Below are positions 1-11,617 of a stretch of 64,000 bases of DNA, in pieces. The notes beneath the pieces were generated by a model. It was not told the DNA's origin, made no database searches, and worked only from the letters and a program-made list of their open reading frames with translations. This DNA is from Terebella lapidaria (taxonomy: Eukaryota; Annelida; Polychaeta; Terebellida; Terebellidae): positions 28,018,481 to 28,082,480 of the forward strand of contig OX424561.1 of the NCBI GenBank assembly GCA_949152475.1. Direction: 5' to 3'. The position numbers were made by a program, and so were the translations under genes. Position 1 is the stretch's first letter. Each line of letters starts with the position of its first letter.

Positions 1-590
1 AAATAACTTGCACATGATTGGTTCAGGCGGTAAGCACAGGGGGCTCTATGGAAAACACAAAATTGTGGTGTTATTTTGCGCACAGAGAAATTATCTGTAC
101 TTGCACGGAACATTAGACATACTTTATTTTCCAACACATTATTCATGTTGATGCACGGGCTTATGAATTTGTCACAATAGTCAATACAGATCGAGAATGA
201 AGCAATGAAAACGGACATGTCGTTTTGCAGTAGACGAAATAGTGTCAATAAAACACCTATTGTGCTATATATTTGAAGTCATACACGTATTTATGTGTAG
301 TTAGCCTAGTGGCGGTTACTTGATGACGAATTGTTTAAATTGGACACCAATAACACAAGAAAAACACCAAAAAGCAGGATATAGTTCATGATATAGGGAA
401 AAAAGTAACTGCATGTGTGTATACGTAGGGTTCGTCGTTTCTCTACAATACATCATTACAGTACAATAAACTTGCATTCTGGTCGGTGCTCGGGGAAAAT
501 GGAGAATTATATTCATGACATTTGTTAAAGCTAGTTCCTACTCATATTAGATGAACAATTGATACTTTAACTTATTATAAATTGATCTTT
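1..590. other. No recognisable feature
   Basis: AT-rich sequence with only short reading frames and no domain that I recognise. I see no inverted termini or tandem array here. Confidence 0.5.
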
Positions 591-599
591 GGAATCAAT

Positions 600-1660
600 A
601 ATTGTTTACTAATCTCTAAGCAATAGAGATTAGTTGAGATGAAATACCTTACATTAATGAATATCCCTACAAGTAAAGCCACGTCTGGAATCGTTCGGCA
701 ACTGATTAATCCCTAAATTCCTACAGTTCACAACTCAGATATTGAGATGTAATATCCACACATCGTTGAATATCCCTACAATGATGCAAAATAGGAGTCT
801 GAAGTTAACTACATGATCCACCCAAACATTCTACATAGTACTAACAAATAACAACGCAGATATTGAGATGTAATTTCCCTACATCATTGAATATCCCTAC
901 AAATGAAACCGAAATGCTTCTAGAATCGTCCTGGCAACTGATTAATACCTACGTTCCGTAAAGTCCCTATATTCACAACTCAGATATTGAGATGTAATAT
1001 CCCTACATTATTGAATATCCCTACAAATACAGCCAAAATGGCTTCTGGAATTGTGAACGCAAGTGATTAATCCCTACGTTCTGTAAAGTCCCTACATGTC
1101 ACAACTCAGATATCGAGATGTAATTTCCCTACATTATTGAATATCCCTACAAATACAGCCAAATGGCTTCCAGAATCGTGAACGCAAGTGATTAATCCCT
1201 ACGTTCTGTAAAGTCCCTACAGTTCACACAACTCAGATATCGAGATGTAATTTCCCTACATTATTGAATATCCCTACTAAAGTCAAAAGGGAGTCTAGAA
1301 TCGTCCTCGCAACTGATTATAATCCCTAACTTCCGCCAAGCCCCTACAGGTCACAACTCAGATATTTAGATGTAATATCCCTACATAATTGAATATCCCT
1401 ACAAATAATGCAAAATAGGAGTCTAAAGTTAACTACACACTTGATTAACCCAAACATTCTACAAAGTACTGACAAGTAACAACTTGGATATTGAGGTGTA
1501 ATTTCCCTACATCATTGAATATCCCTACAAATTTTCTCATAAGGAGTCTGGAAGTCCACACAATTAGTTAATCCCTACGCTTCGCAAAGTTCATACAGTT
1601 CAAAACTAACATTATTGAATATACCTACAAGTAATGCCCAATGATAACGAGATGAAATTT
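600..1660. repeat. Satellite array, ~126-bp monomer
   Basis: About nine head-to-tail copies of a monomer of roughly 126 bp. The phrase TTGAATATCCCTACAAAT recurs near 651, 766, 885, 1011, 1137, 1263, 1387, 1515 and 1612. Each unit also carries 'ACAACTCAGATAT', 'GAGATGTAAT' and 'GATTAATCCCTACG'. The central spacings are almost exactly 126 bp. The outer units are shorter (97-119 bp) and more diverged, as expected for an ageing array edge. The trinucleotide-rich word CCCTACA occurs three or four times per unit. No coding potential. Confidence 0.9.
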
Positions 1661-2154
1661 CCTATTGAAGATCTCTGTAAATGGTACCAAAGAGTAATAT
1701 GAAATTGAACACGCTACTGTAACCTTATCTTTCCAAGTTTGTTCGTAATATTGTGTCAACTCACACCTCAAAAGGGAAACAAACACTGTTCAGTGTGTAA
1801 GGTAAGCATTTATTCCGAATACACACACTTTAATTTCTGAAATGTACATGTAGGGAGTTTCGTGATTGTAGGGATTTTTTCTATAGTGGAGAGAAAAATT
1901 GATCAGTGCTTCTTTTATTACTGTGGAGACAGTATCACACCGAACACTATATTTATTATTACTGAGTGCGCAGAAGCGTAACTCCTCTGAATTTGATAGT
2001 ACGTATGTAGGGCCCTACAAACACCCATATCATAAACCATTTTACCTATATCATGAACCAAATGAAAAGCAGGAACAATTTTAATATCGCTGTCTTGCAT
2101 GGTCCCCCAAACAAGTCTTGCATGATTTATATTTATTGGGCTTTCTTGGCCCAA

Positions 2155-2405
2155 AATAAAATATATTGTATGCAGACAAACAATTGTTTTTACGCACAAA
2201 CAATGTTTAAGGACAAACAATGTTCTTGGCTCAAAAACAATATTATTTGCGCATAAAGAACTATTCTTTTCGAGAAAGCAATGTTCTCTGCGCAACAATA
2301 AATATTCTTTTTGCGAAAACAACGTTCTTTATGCGCAAACAATATTTGTTTGCTTGCAAACATGTATTCTTTGCGGAATTATTCTTTTACATGAACAATA
2401 ATTGT
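2155..2405. repeat. Degenerate short tandem repeat (GCGCAAACAATGTTCTTT-like)
   Basis: About ten degenerate copies of a 20-25 bp unit around 'CAAACAATGTTCTT(T)GCGC'. A further piece with the same words stands alone at 2925-2970. The alternating CAAACA / TGTTCTTTGCG words can pair with each other, so the block could fold. Open frames across it are by-products of the repeat and show no domain. Confidence 0.6.
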
Positions 2406-2463
2406 CGGGCTTCTCAAAGACTTGGCCCTCGGGCATAAAACCCCATATTGTGCAATAACCCGT

Positions 2464-2892
2464 TTATCATATGCCAGTGGTTGTCGGGGACATTTTAGTA
2501 TACTTCAAATGACCGAATCATATCCGATAAGAAAGAAATAAGCAAGAAATACAGCTTTAACAGGCCATTTCAGAGTTCCAAGAGCACGAGCGCGAAATGT
2601 AAATTGGTGGCAAAAACGTCAAACATAACGGAATCGGGGCAGGAGAGCGACCATGTGCTTTTGTTTACGCTTCCAAATAATGACGTTTTCTTGAACTGGG
2701 AGCTGCCCCGGCAAGTGTGGAATTTACAGCCCGCCGGGCAGAAGTTTGTTATTGGAAAAATAGGCACAGCTATTGAAAATACATAGAAATGGTGTATTTT
2801 CAGGTCTAAGTTTGTTGACAGTAAATTAAATTACTGTATAATAGCATTAACTACGCTATTTGCATCAACTGTCATTCTGGCATATGATAAAA
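2464..2892. mobile_element. Possible MITE, ends TTTATCATATGCCAG
   Basis: The 15-bp word TTTATCATATGCCAG near 2464 is repeated in reverse complement near 2878-2892, bounding about 430 bp. I cannot see a convincing target duplication and the inside shows no known protein, so the assignment rests only on the inverted ends. Confidence 0.35.
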
Positions 2893-3015
2893 TGATGTTA
2901 TTTTCGCGTAATAAATAATTGTTTGCAGGCAAATGAATGTTCTTTATGCGCAAACAATACATTGAAGTTCACGCACAGAATGGACCCTTGCCGTGAAGAA
3001 TGCCTGGCAGATATT

Positions 3016-3800
3016 TGCAAAGTTTGACGCCCGCCATCCCAGATCCCCAAAGATTAGCCGCTGACCTAGGGTCACGGCGGGCCTAGGTAAATAATTTCGA
3101 ACGTTAACCAGGTAGCAGTCCGCCGAGCAAGCCCGAACTGTAGGACACCACTCAGATTATACCATCATCACCGTGGTGTAAGTTGTTGCTGGCCGGCTCG
3201 CCGACGGTCCGCCGTGGGGATAGAACCCGGACAGCCCAACGGTCTGCCATGTCCTTTGTCGCACCATCCCAGGGCGAGAGACCACTAATCCATCGGGGCG
3301 TGCGCCCTCGGATCAAAAGCCGCCTCCCTCCCGGGCCCCCAATGGGGTTCCTGTTTGCCACCAGGATCGCCACCATGTAATTCAGGTATAGATAAACCAT
3401 AGAAACAGTCTACTTGCCAAATTCATACAAAAACGTAATAATGTTACATTTAATTTTTGTCATGTTTGTTAAATTGCATAATACAAACAATGGACATGAA
3501 GTTTTTGTACTTCTTGGGCACAATAGACTGTTTTAGAGCATTAAAAGCACATGGCATCAGCAGGTACCCCATTGGGAACTGCGGACCCGCTTGAGCCAGT
3601 GAAAGGGGACGTGGAGCACAGAGTCGTGCCCTCCGTCGTCTTCTCGCCTTGACAGCTCTGAGACAACTCCGAGTAAGCAAGACAGGCCGGCAGTATTTAT
3701 ACTGCCAGCGCACGAGGACAACGGATGACGTCAGACCATTGATTCAGTATATTGGAGCTAGGATTAGTGTACTTTGCAATGCAGCGCATTATTTTCATAA
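3016..3800 (-). mobile_element. Diverged solo LTR, Ty3/Gypsy, related to the element at 10869
   Basis: A GC-rich island in AT-rich DNA. It follows the LTR of the Ty3/Gypsy element in the same order: an opening TGCAAAGTTTGAC like TGTAAAGTTATTGAC, then AACCAGGTA(A/G)CAG, 'CATCACC(A/G)(C/T)GGTGT', 'CCGGACAG'-like words, GGGAGAGAG-like words, a TATA-bearing stretch and 'GCGCACG(C)GAGG'. About 170 bp of AT-rich DNA interrupts it near 3378-3545. No internal coding region is next to it, so it is read as a lone LTR from an older insertion of a related family. The right edge is uncertain. Confidence 0.6.
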
Positions 3801-3927
3801 ATTGTGTGTGTGTGTGTTTTATGGCCATCAGCTTGATTAGGTCTCCTGTTCTGGTGTCCAACATGTACATGTTCATCATATTTTCATATTATTATTATGC
3901 ATGTGAAATAAATTTACTAACTCAGGG

Positions 3928-4512
3928 GAGAGACGTGTAATATGGACCACTTAAGACTTTTAGTCACTTTCCAGCAAGGCATCTCGATAATCCGATATAT
4001 CTTTCACATGCTTGAATTATATGAATAATACTTTGTATGTGGCGCTGTATAAAAATGATGTCACACAGGAACATACACTGTAACAAAAGATGTAAAATGA
4101 ACATACGAGTGGTCCATATTACACACTCTGTGTGTAATATGGACCACTCTGTAATTAAAATGGACCACGGCCCGTGTAATTTGTTTTTCATCGAATTCAA
4201 TGCATATTCACAACTGACTGTCGAAATGCTACGTTTAGTGGTTTGTAGCAAGGAATCACAACCTAGCCCGCGATATAAACAATGGGATGACAACGCGATA
4301 ATATTTACAATTGAAAAATATCATAAATTTCAGCGATTTTCATTTAAATTTCATTCCATATACCCTGCTTTATGTGATTTTGTTCTCCTCAATGACAGGA
4401 GGATGCAAATGATGAGCGTCATAATTATGTCAATCACCATGGAGATATATGTCATCCTGTTGCTAAAACCCGGGTAGATCCATATTTCACACTGGTCCAT
4501 ATTACACATCTC
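3928..4512. mobile_element. MITE with GGGAGAGA(C/T)GTGTAATATGGACCA inverted ends
   Basis: About 24 bp at 3928 (GGGGAGAGACGTGTAATATG...) recurs in reverse complement at about 4489-4512. A second internal palindrome at 4109-4147 has arms AGTGGTCCATATTACAC around a 5-bp loop and uses the same motif. TGGACCAC therefore occurs at both ends and three times inside, and once more at 4879. I could not identify a clean target duplication. No protein of its own. Confidence 0.6.
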
Positions 4513-5039
4513 TCCCTTACTACTTAATTGATGGATATGGATCTCCGTTTCCGTCTTTTGATTGAGAAGAAAAAATCATGCAAGACTTGGGAAACAACAG
4601 CCTAAAGATCATGCAAGAAGGAGGAAAATATGGACAAATGCATAATATATATAAGACGATGAATAGGCGTTATCGGTGCTCTATTTAGACGGAATATGCT
4701 ATAAGATATCAATATTTATCTTTCTGTTCTTTATTCTGCGGATTTTTCTGTGAAATCAGTGAGTTTTCATAGAAAACGAAGTTATCAGAAAATTTCACGA
4801 CACAATCACGCCAAGCTGTACACGGCTTTACAGATAAACTGATGGATTAAATACTAACCACAATTGGTTATTACAAGTATGGACCACTTGGATGTTCCGT
4901 GGTGTGACTGCTTTTATAAGAGCCAACCTAAAATTGACGGATTTATGATTTTCAGTGACAGCTCCCTCGTCGACACCCACATTTCAATAATGTAGAAAGG
5001 GTTTTGCATCATATAGAAAGCGGTAATTATGTAAGAAGT

Positions 5040-5880
5040 CGGTACGTCTCCCCACCGTGACCATTATAATATTGTACTCTTTATTATTATGAATACATGC
5101 AGATTTCATCACTGGACAATTGTTTTCGATCATACGTAATATTCACAGTCCATACAAATTATACGGAGGTTTGTTCACCAAATTTTACAATTGAATTGCG
5201 ATTAATGGGCCTGGATATAAATCAGCTCAGTTCACGTGTATTGCACATATAATCATAGGGAAACTGTGTCACTATATAAAGTACATGTACGACGATAAAT
5301 ATCGAGATCAACGAAGGCTGTGACATTTGTAGAACCCGGCACAAATATCCTTGACTAAACATATGTAAACTAATATAAAAATGCTGACATATTGATGCGA
5401 GTCCTGACTGGTCGTTGTAGCCCATCAAGTGTTTTACTTTCTCATTTTCTCAATTATGTTGATAATGCAGATGGTACGTACTATAAGTGTTTTTTTATTG
5501 GAATGATGAACAATTAGATTCATAAATGTCTGGCGCATTCACATTCGCGTAGCAGAATTAGCCAGCATGAAGTAGAATAAACAGGACAATAGAATGTGGT
5601 ACCAATGACAATCGTGTTACCCTCATATCTATTAAAATTAGGTATTTCGAGAGGGCTTTAGAGTTTTTATCACTGACCATTTGCCATGATATCCAAATTA
5701 TAATTTGGCATTGTGCTTCGACATCCTTTCTGACTGGATACTTTCATACTGAACATGTAAAGCAATGACCGACTTTTGATCTGGGAATGTATATATACTA
5801 GTGCAGTAGATAAGCTAAAGCATTGTTCAAATTTGGAAGAAAGTGCCAATTCTGACACATACCTTCCTGTTGTCACATTA
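5040..5880. repeat. Left arm of inverted duplication (matches 47400-48190 reversed)
   Basis: Intergenic DNA upstream of LDLa gene A that matches, in reverse orientation, the DNA upstream of gene B. For example CATGCAGATTTCATCACTGG followed by ACAATTGTTTTCGAT at 5096-5133 pairs with 48110-48150. The stretch with TGACTGGATACTTTCATACT at 5730-5750 pairs with 47470-47490. These are the outermost matches I find and mark how far the duplication reaches. No gene is recognised within. Confidence 0.75.
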
Positions 5881-6149
5881 CCAGTATGTGTTTACATTTT
5901 TGACTATTTGATCAGTTGTGAGTTTTGTTTTGCTTCGAAATATGTTGATTGAGGGAGTCATTGTGTATGAATATGAAGTAAGTCTAATTGATATAAAGGC
6001 CAGAAAGCTAGGCTTGAATGATCCAAAAGTTCGAAAATTAAGTTTTTGGTTGTTTTCTTTGTTTCAAAACATACTAATTGAGGTGTGTAATGAAGATGCC
6101 TTGGAGGCATTCTGGTATTAAATCTAATTTATAATATTTATAAAATGTT

Positions 6150-6910
6150 TGCCCTGGGCTGTATGACACACCGTTTCCAAGATATCAACGAAAATGAAAA
6201 ACGTCGACTCAGCGAAATATTTGAGGTAAAGGTCAAAGTCCATCCATAATAACCCTTAGACATGTTTGTCCACTGCGACGAGTCTAAACATATTACATCC
6301 GTTTCGAACTACGACGCATCGTTTCCGAGATGTCGATGAAAACGAAAAATGCTGACTTGGCCAAAAAATTTAAGGTCAAGGTCAAAGGTCATCTCTAATA
6401 ACCCTTACACATCGACATGTTTGTCCAGGACGACGAGTTCGAAAATAACGTGCGTTTCGCTTTACGATGCACCGTTTCTGAGATACGCATGGAAGCCTCG
6501 AGGATGAATCAGCAACATTTTTTCGTGCTCTAGGTCAAAGGTTGTTGGACGGAATGATTCCAAAATCAATAGGGTTCTTTCCTGGTGGTATATGAACCTA
6601 TATGCAAAGATCTGTACCATTGCATGGATAATTTTCGAGTTATCGTCCGGAAACTACGTCTCTAAATCAACCTTTATTTCATCCTCATGGACCTCTCGGA
6701 CCTCGGAGCTGGCTCGAAAAGTATACAACACATCTACATAATATATTTGAGCAGTGGTGAAAATTTCAAGACGATCCGTCAGCCGTTCTCGAGTTATTGC
6801 GCGAAAGCGAAAACGGCGGAAGAAAAAAAAAGAAATCTGCTAAAACCATCAAGGCATTTCTTAAGAAATGCCTTAATTAATAAAATATACTTGTGCATGG
6901 ATTGATATGT
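6150..6910 (+). repeat. Dispersed repeat with AGGTCA satellite, copy 1
   Basis: About three copies of a ~145-bp monomer with 'ACCCTTAGACATGTTTGTCC', 'GACGAGT', 'CGATGCACCGTTTC(T/C)GAGAT' and 'AAGGTCAAGGTCAAAGGTCAT'. A unique tail follows, 'GGGTTCTTTCCTGGTGGTAT...TCGAGTTATCGTCCGG'. The same order recurs at 24190-25520, as part of the duplicated block upstream of the LDLa gene. The open frame near 6687-6905 is shared with the second copy only in part and shows no known domain. Confidence 0.7.
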
Positions 6911-7039
6911 TTCATCTCATCGGGTGCTCAGCACGACATCTAGAGGATAGCTCTACTTTCCACATAGGACATGCAACAATACTTGTAATTGAAATATCTA
7001 CAAACAGTTAACAAAATTGGTAAATTAGCCACAAACTGA

Positions 7040-7466
7040 TTCACTGTTACATTTTTTTCGTGTGTGTGACCGTTCTAGTGGATTAGAAATAGGATGTGCG
7101 AAATGACCCTGTGGCTTCAATTATTGTATTTTGTGCATGTGAACACAGTATATAATTGTATTGTTCCAGTTCTTAAACATGATACTGCACCCGCCCGCAA
7201 CTGAAAAAAACTAAATAAAATAATGATAATAAGTCAAGTTTGCCATTGGAAGTCTGGCAGTTATTTTGTGATAGAGTATCAACCTAAAATGTCAAGGGTA
7301 TGAACTTATTTGTCACGCTTGCTCACATTGTGGAAGTGTACACGCCGTTCGAGGCTGTTGTTTGTATCATATATATTCTGTTATGAACCGATGTCCTTGT
7401 GTCATCGCCACAGTTCACAGAAAGCAGGATTAGTTTGTCTCATGGAAATTTTTTAATTTTCTCAAA
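7040..7466 (+). promoter_or_regulatory. Conserved upstream block and non-coding first exon, gene A
   Basis: A ~430-bp block present upstream of all three LDLa genes and at two orphan sites. Shared words are GACCGTTCTAGTGGATTAGA, 'TTGTGCATGTGAACACAGT', 'CACCCGCCCGCAACTGAA', 'GTTCACAGAAAGCAGGATTAG' and TTTTCTCAAAGTAAGTTT. The last contains a splice donor (CAAA|GTAAGT, intron from 7467). The matching acceptor is the AG just before the ATG at 7947, so a 5'-UTR exon and intron are inferred. The core promoter lies within or just before this block but I cannot place the start site. Confidence 0.55.
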
Positions 7467-7877
7467 GTAAGTTTCGACAGTTTCGTTGTAATCAATTGCA
7501 TTTGTTTTTGTTATTTTCTGACATTGTATTTCAGATATTGGAAATGTGAAAAATGTTTTTAGCAGGCCCTGAAATTACATGGCGCAGCAACATATCGGTT
7601 GACACGTGTGTCATATATGATCCTCTGATAAAATCCTAAAAATTTGTCAAAAGGTCCAAAATCGGGATTAACCCCTTTTTGCAATTCAAAGCTACTATAT
7701 TTATATAGATGCCTGAACCCAGTCGACCTGAGTTTTGTTTGTTTGTTTTTAATTGACTGGGCCTATATGGAACATAAGTCAAGGGCACTTGTTCGGACTT
7801 TTGACCTGCGATACAATATTGATTTTATCCTAGATTCAAATATTTCAAGCGATGTTGTAGACCAGATTTTATACATT

Positions 7878-7946
7878 TTCATGCCATGTATCACTCACAT
7901 TTCATGCCATGTATCACTCACATTTCATGCCATGTATCACTCATAG
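7878..7946 (+). repeat. Triplicated 23-bp unit at the acceptor before the ATG of gene A
   Basis: Three direct copies of CATTTCATGCCATGTATCACTCA run straight into the acceptor TAG and the ATG at 7947. Gene B has a single copy followed by CAG|ATG. The expansion changes the acceptor context from CAG to TAG and is specific to copy A. Confidence 0.85.
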
Positions 7947-8313
7947 ATGTCAAGATTTGTCTGGATAACGATTCTAGTATGTGCCAGTCTGGTGTTGTCA
8001 CCGATGTTGGTAGGTATACTTGTCAAAACGCCAGTGATAATTGCCACTTATGATGCTCAGTTATTTAGCACAAATGTAGGAATTATTTATTGCATGAACT
8101 GTTGTACTCGATTTGTGATTTATTGTCCTTATATTACAACCCACAGACTGAAGCAAAGTATCATCGACCTGGTCGTGAGAGTCCGCCCAGTGTTGTTGGT
8201 GCGTAGTTTATTTATTCACCATATAGTACAAGTCTGTTGATCAGATTTTCGACTGTGTTTTTACATAAGATAATTGACAATAATATAAAAGCGATGTTCA
8301 GGTGTGTTTGGGA

Positions 8314-9375
8314 TTAATTTTTTTATTCTCGCATTTTTTTTTTTCAAAATAACGGCCATTTTCGCCGAACGGCCTTTTCAGACAGTTTGGATATTTTCAT
8401 TTCAAAAGATTGCTCTCACATACCTCTGTGATGTGTATAAGTTTCGTTGCCATTGAATCGCCGGTCTGCCTGTTGCGACCAATATCATTTTCTCGATGGG
8501 TTCCAAATGGGATGTTAACTTTTCCTATGCACATTATGACTAATATCTCACTTAAAATCGAGATTAGAGAATAGGAATCAATTGTTGAAACATAGGAAAT
8601 GATATGTTCATTATTGTCATGACCTTGAATTTAACCTTTGACCTCCTTTTTCAAGATCAGAGCGCAAAATGACTAAAACATCGCTTATTATCGACTTTAC
8701 AGCTTAGGAATCAATTGTGCACATATATGCTGAATATTGTCATGACCTTGAATTTGACTTTTTTTTCAAGGTCAATGCACAGATTGGCTAATATCTCGCT
8801 CATTACCAACTTTACAGATTAGGAATCAATTGTATACATCTAGGAAATGATATATGCTGAATATTGTTGTGACCATGAATTTGACCTTCGACCTCGTATT
8901 CAAGATATATAATATCACAGGACTTGGCTAATATCTTGTTTATTATCAAATTTAAAGCTTATGGTTCTATTGTGGACATACAGCAAATGATTATGCTGAA
9001 TATTCTGATGACTTTTAATTTGACTCTTGATTTCATTTTCAATGTCACAGGACATACTGAATAATGTATCTTTTATTACTGAACTTACAGTAATAAACTT
9101 ACAGTGACCTTGCTTGAGGTAGGGTAAGTGATATTGGGTAAGTGATTGTGCATATTTTCTGTTAATGTGTTCTAACTGGCCAGGGCGTCGCGCTGGTCTC
9201 CTAGGTTTGGGTGAAAAACAGACCCACGGAGGGTAGGCATGAGTGGGCCCGGTCCTGCTATCATTTGCTAAATATAGTAATCTCAACAGAAGGATCAAAG
9301 CACTTTCCAAAATAATACTTCTGATTGTTTTCATTTCAATCTTGTGAATAAATGCAAATACTGTGGGAGCTTTGT
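8314..9375 (+). repeat. Dispersed repeat with ~134-bp AGGTCA satellite, in intron 1 of gene A
   Basis: It opens with a poly-T/'GGCCATTTTCGCCGAACGGCC' header and continues with 'TCTGTGATGTGTATAAGTTTCGTTGCC', then four to five ~130-bp monomers ('GACCTTGAATTTGACCTTTGACCT...AATATCTCGCT...TTTACAGCTTAGGAATCAATTGT'). Copy B has no such insert: in its intron, sequence up to 'GGTGTGTTTGGGATT' continues straight on to the first LDLa exon. The insert and the loss of that exon in copy A may be one event. Confidence 0.75.
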
Positions 9376-9469
9376 GATATTTGTTGATTTACAGTACCTA
9401 CATTCATACCTACATTCATACCACTGAGTCGGTGTCACTGCTGGCGGACGTTAAATCTGTCCCCGAGGG

Positions 9470-9780
9470 TACCATCAACTCAGTAGCCTTCTGGCTTGTG
9501 ATTAGGTACCTATGTACTTGTCATATAACTATTCCATGGGGTTTGTTTCAGATTTCTAAATTATTTTCATAGGTTGTTGGGCAGTTGTTTACTAATTCCA
9601 TCAGGTGTACAGTAGAAACAACTACATTTAACACACTGTCTGCCCCTGATGACGATAGTGTGTCTTTGGATAAACTATTTGGTCGGGCTTTGTTTCTATT
9701 GCAAAATGTTGTATATTAGGTTTGTTATTGGCATCATCAAAATCTGACTATTGGTGGTAATAGATTGATACCTACAGTAA
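9470..9780 (+). repeat. Dispersed ~300-bp repeat with a codon-like core, copy 1
   Basis: Shared with 24870-25165: 'TTCTGGCTTGTGAT', 'GTTGTTGGGCAGTTGT', 'AACACACTGTCTGC(C/A)CCTGAT', 'GTGTCTTTGGATAAA(C/T)TATTTGGTCG' and 'GTTATTGGCATCAT'. A weaker third match to the tail lies at 55757-55800. Both main copies can encode NTLSAPD-x3-SVSLDKLFGRAL, with several differences falling at third positions. I do not recognise this peptide. Confidence 0.6.
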
Positions 9781-10864
9781 TATATACGCATACAGTAGCA
9801 CAACAAAATATTGAGCTAAATTTCTGATGTTGGCAGAATAATTACGAAAGTTTGCCAAATTTTATAGTTTACGATATAAAAGTGATAAAATGTGATGAAA
9901 TATATCTTTTGCACCAAAATAGACGCATAAACTATCAATTTGATTCAAAACATTGGGCAACATTGAACTGGATGTCTGTGCTCGGATATACATCTATAGA
10001 TATGTTATTCTTTATTTATTATATGGAGAATAATGAGCAATTTAATCCATTAAATTAAGGTAATTAATCACATAAACTTTCCCATCCCAACATATTGCCG
10101 CTGGCCACAAAAATAATTCTCTCCACTGTAGGTTACTTGTTAATTTAGTATGCCGGAGTGATCAATGGCAGTGCGACAATGGTCGTTGCATCTACGAAAG
10201 TTGGGAGTGTGACGGTATGGATGACTGTGGGGACAATAGTGATGAAGCAGCGTGTGAAGGTTCCGAGGGACAAGGTACTCCATGAGTGGAGAAAATATCA
10301 TCATTAATTTAGCTTTTATTATTTGGGGATTCCTATTGAATTTTAATTCAATCGTTTGGAACAGGTGATTGTGAATATTATGAGTTTGAATGCAGTGACA
10401 AGACTTGCATACGTCGATCCTACCGATGCAATTACTATCAAGAATGCTCGGATGGATCAGATGAAGAAGCATGTGATTTCGGTTTGTGTTAAATATGTTC
10501 TTTACCTACATATTTTTTGTTTGCAAGTAATGAATGAATTATTACAAATGTATTAACCTACATACCAGAATGCGCAGAGGATCAGTGGCAATGTGACAAT
10601 GGCCGCTGTATTTATCCCGATTACAAATGTGATGGACATAATAACTGTTACGACAACAGTGATGAAGTAGACTGTCCTGAGAGTGAAGGGCAAGGTATTT
10701 TAGCAGACCAATTTACTCCAATAATGGTTCTTCAAGTTTTCAGACATTTTTTGATTCAGTCTATCATGATTTTTTTTTCTTTTATATGTGGAAAGCAAGC
10801 TAAATTTTTCACCTGATGTTTTCCTCCAGGATACTGCTACTACTTGCAGTGGGAATGTTCGAAC

Positions 10865-10868
10865 AAAA
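10865..10868. repeat. Target site duplication (left), AAAA
   Basis: The host exon reads GAAC-AAAA into the element, and the element's other end is followed by AAAA-ATTGTG. The uninterrupted paralog (gene B, near 44130) has GAACAAAAATTGTGTCC, which equals the joined flanks with one AAAA removed. The duplication is therefore 4 bp; the partner is 21608-21611. Confidence 0.85.
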
Positions 10869-11603
10869 TGTAAAGTTATTGACTACCGTCCGCTCTTCGG
10901 GATCCTCGAGGATAGTCCTCTCTCATCCGAGTCCTTGCGGACGCGCATCCGCTATTCCGGATCCTCGCGGCAGGGCCGCTCACCGGAGGTCGCGGCGGAC
11001 ACGGTAACTACTTCATCATTAACGGTAACCAGGTAACAGCCCACCCGACACTCCCAGGCCTACGGACACCGTTCAGAAACTGGTTCATCACCACGGTGTT
11101 AACTGGCGGGGCCTGGCGAGCCGCGGTCTGCCTCGGGGACGGAACCCCGTACAGTCCGACATGCTGGCCAGAGCCTCTGTCACATGTCCCGGGAAGGGAG
11201 AGAGCTGGCGATCCACAGGGCCGAAGGCCCCCGAGTCAGCAACTCGTCTCTCCCAGCCCGGGCCTCCCCACGGAAATCGTCCCCAGGGCTCTAGGAGCCC
11301 ACTACTCAGACCCAGGGAACACAAAGCTCATGGCGAGCCTCGTGTGCGTCCTAGTCTCGATCTTGGACAATCTCCTCGAACGAGTCGCTTCCAGTGTATA
11401 TATAATACACCAGAAACTGCAGGGCGCACGCGAGGTTAAATCGATCCATTGTTATAGTTTACTGGAGCGTAAATTACAATACGTCGCCGTGGCAACGCAC
11501 GCTCGAACGGAGCATGTCAAAACAAGGCCAAGTACAGAAAGGCCACATAAATGGCTTTTATGTTTACAATCACCTGCCGCGTGCTTAGGGCAAAATCGCC
11601 ACA
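10869..11603 (-). repeat. 3' LTR of the Ty3/Gypsy element
   Basis: 735 bp, the downstream LTR in element orientation. It looks identical to 20873-21607. It starts TGTGGCGATT and ends CTTTACA on the element strand. A TATATATAATAC stretch at about 11398-11409 is a candidate core promoter element. Confidence 0.95.
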
Positions 11604-11617
11604 TTACCCCCTTCTTA
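11604..11617 (-). other. Polypurine tract
   Basis: On the element strand, TTGTAAGAAGGGGGTAA directly precedes the 3' LTR. This purine run is where plus-strand DNA synthesis is primed in LTR retroelements. Its position next to the LTR supports the element's boundaries and its minus-strand orientation. Confidence 0.75.

Noticed and set aside
6687-6905. 72-codon frame as a real small gene
   Set aside because: It lies in a dispersed repeat and its second copy (25210-25515) matches only partly in frame. No domain.
10140-10472. Minus-strand frame of 110 codons over the LDLa exons
   Set aside because: Reverse shadow of true LDLa exons. Similar shadow frames occur over all LDLa exons in the window (for example 34516, 34992, 43878 and 44353).
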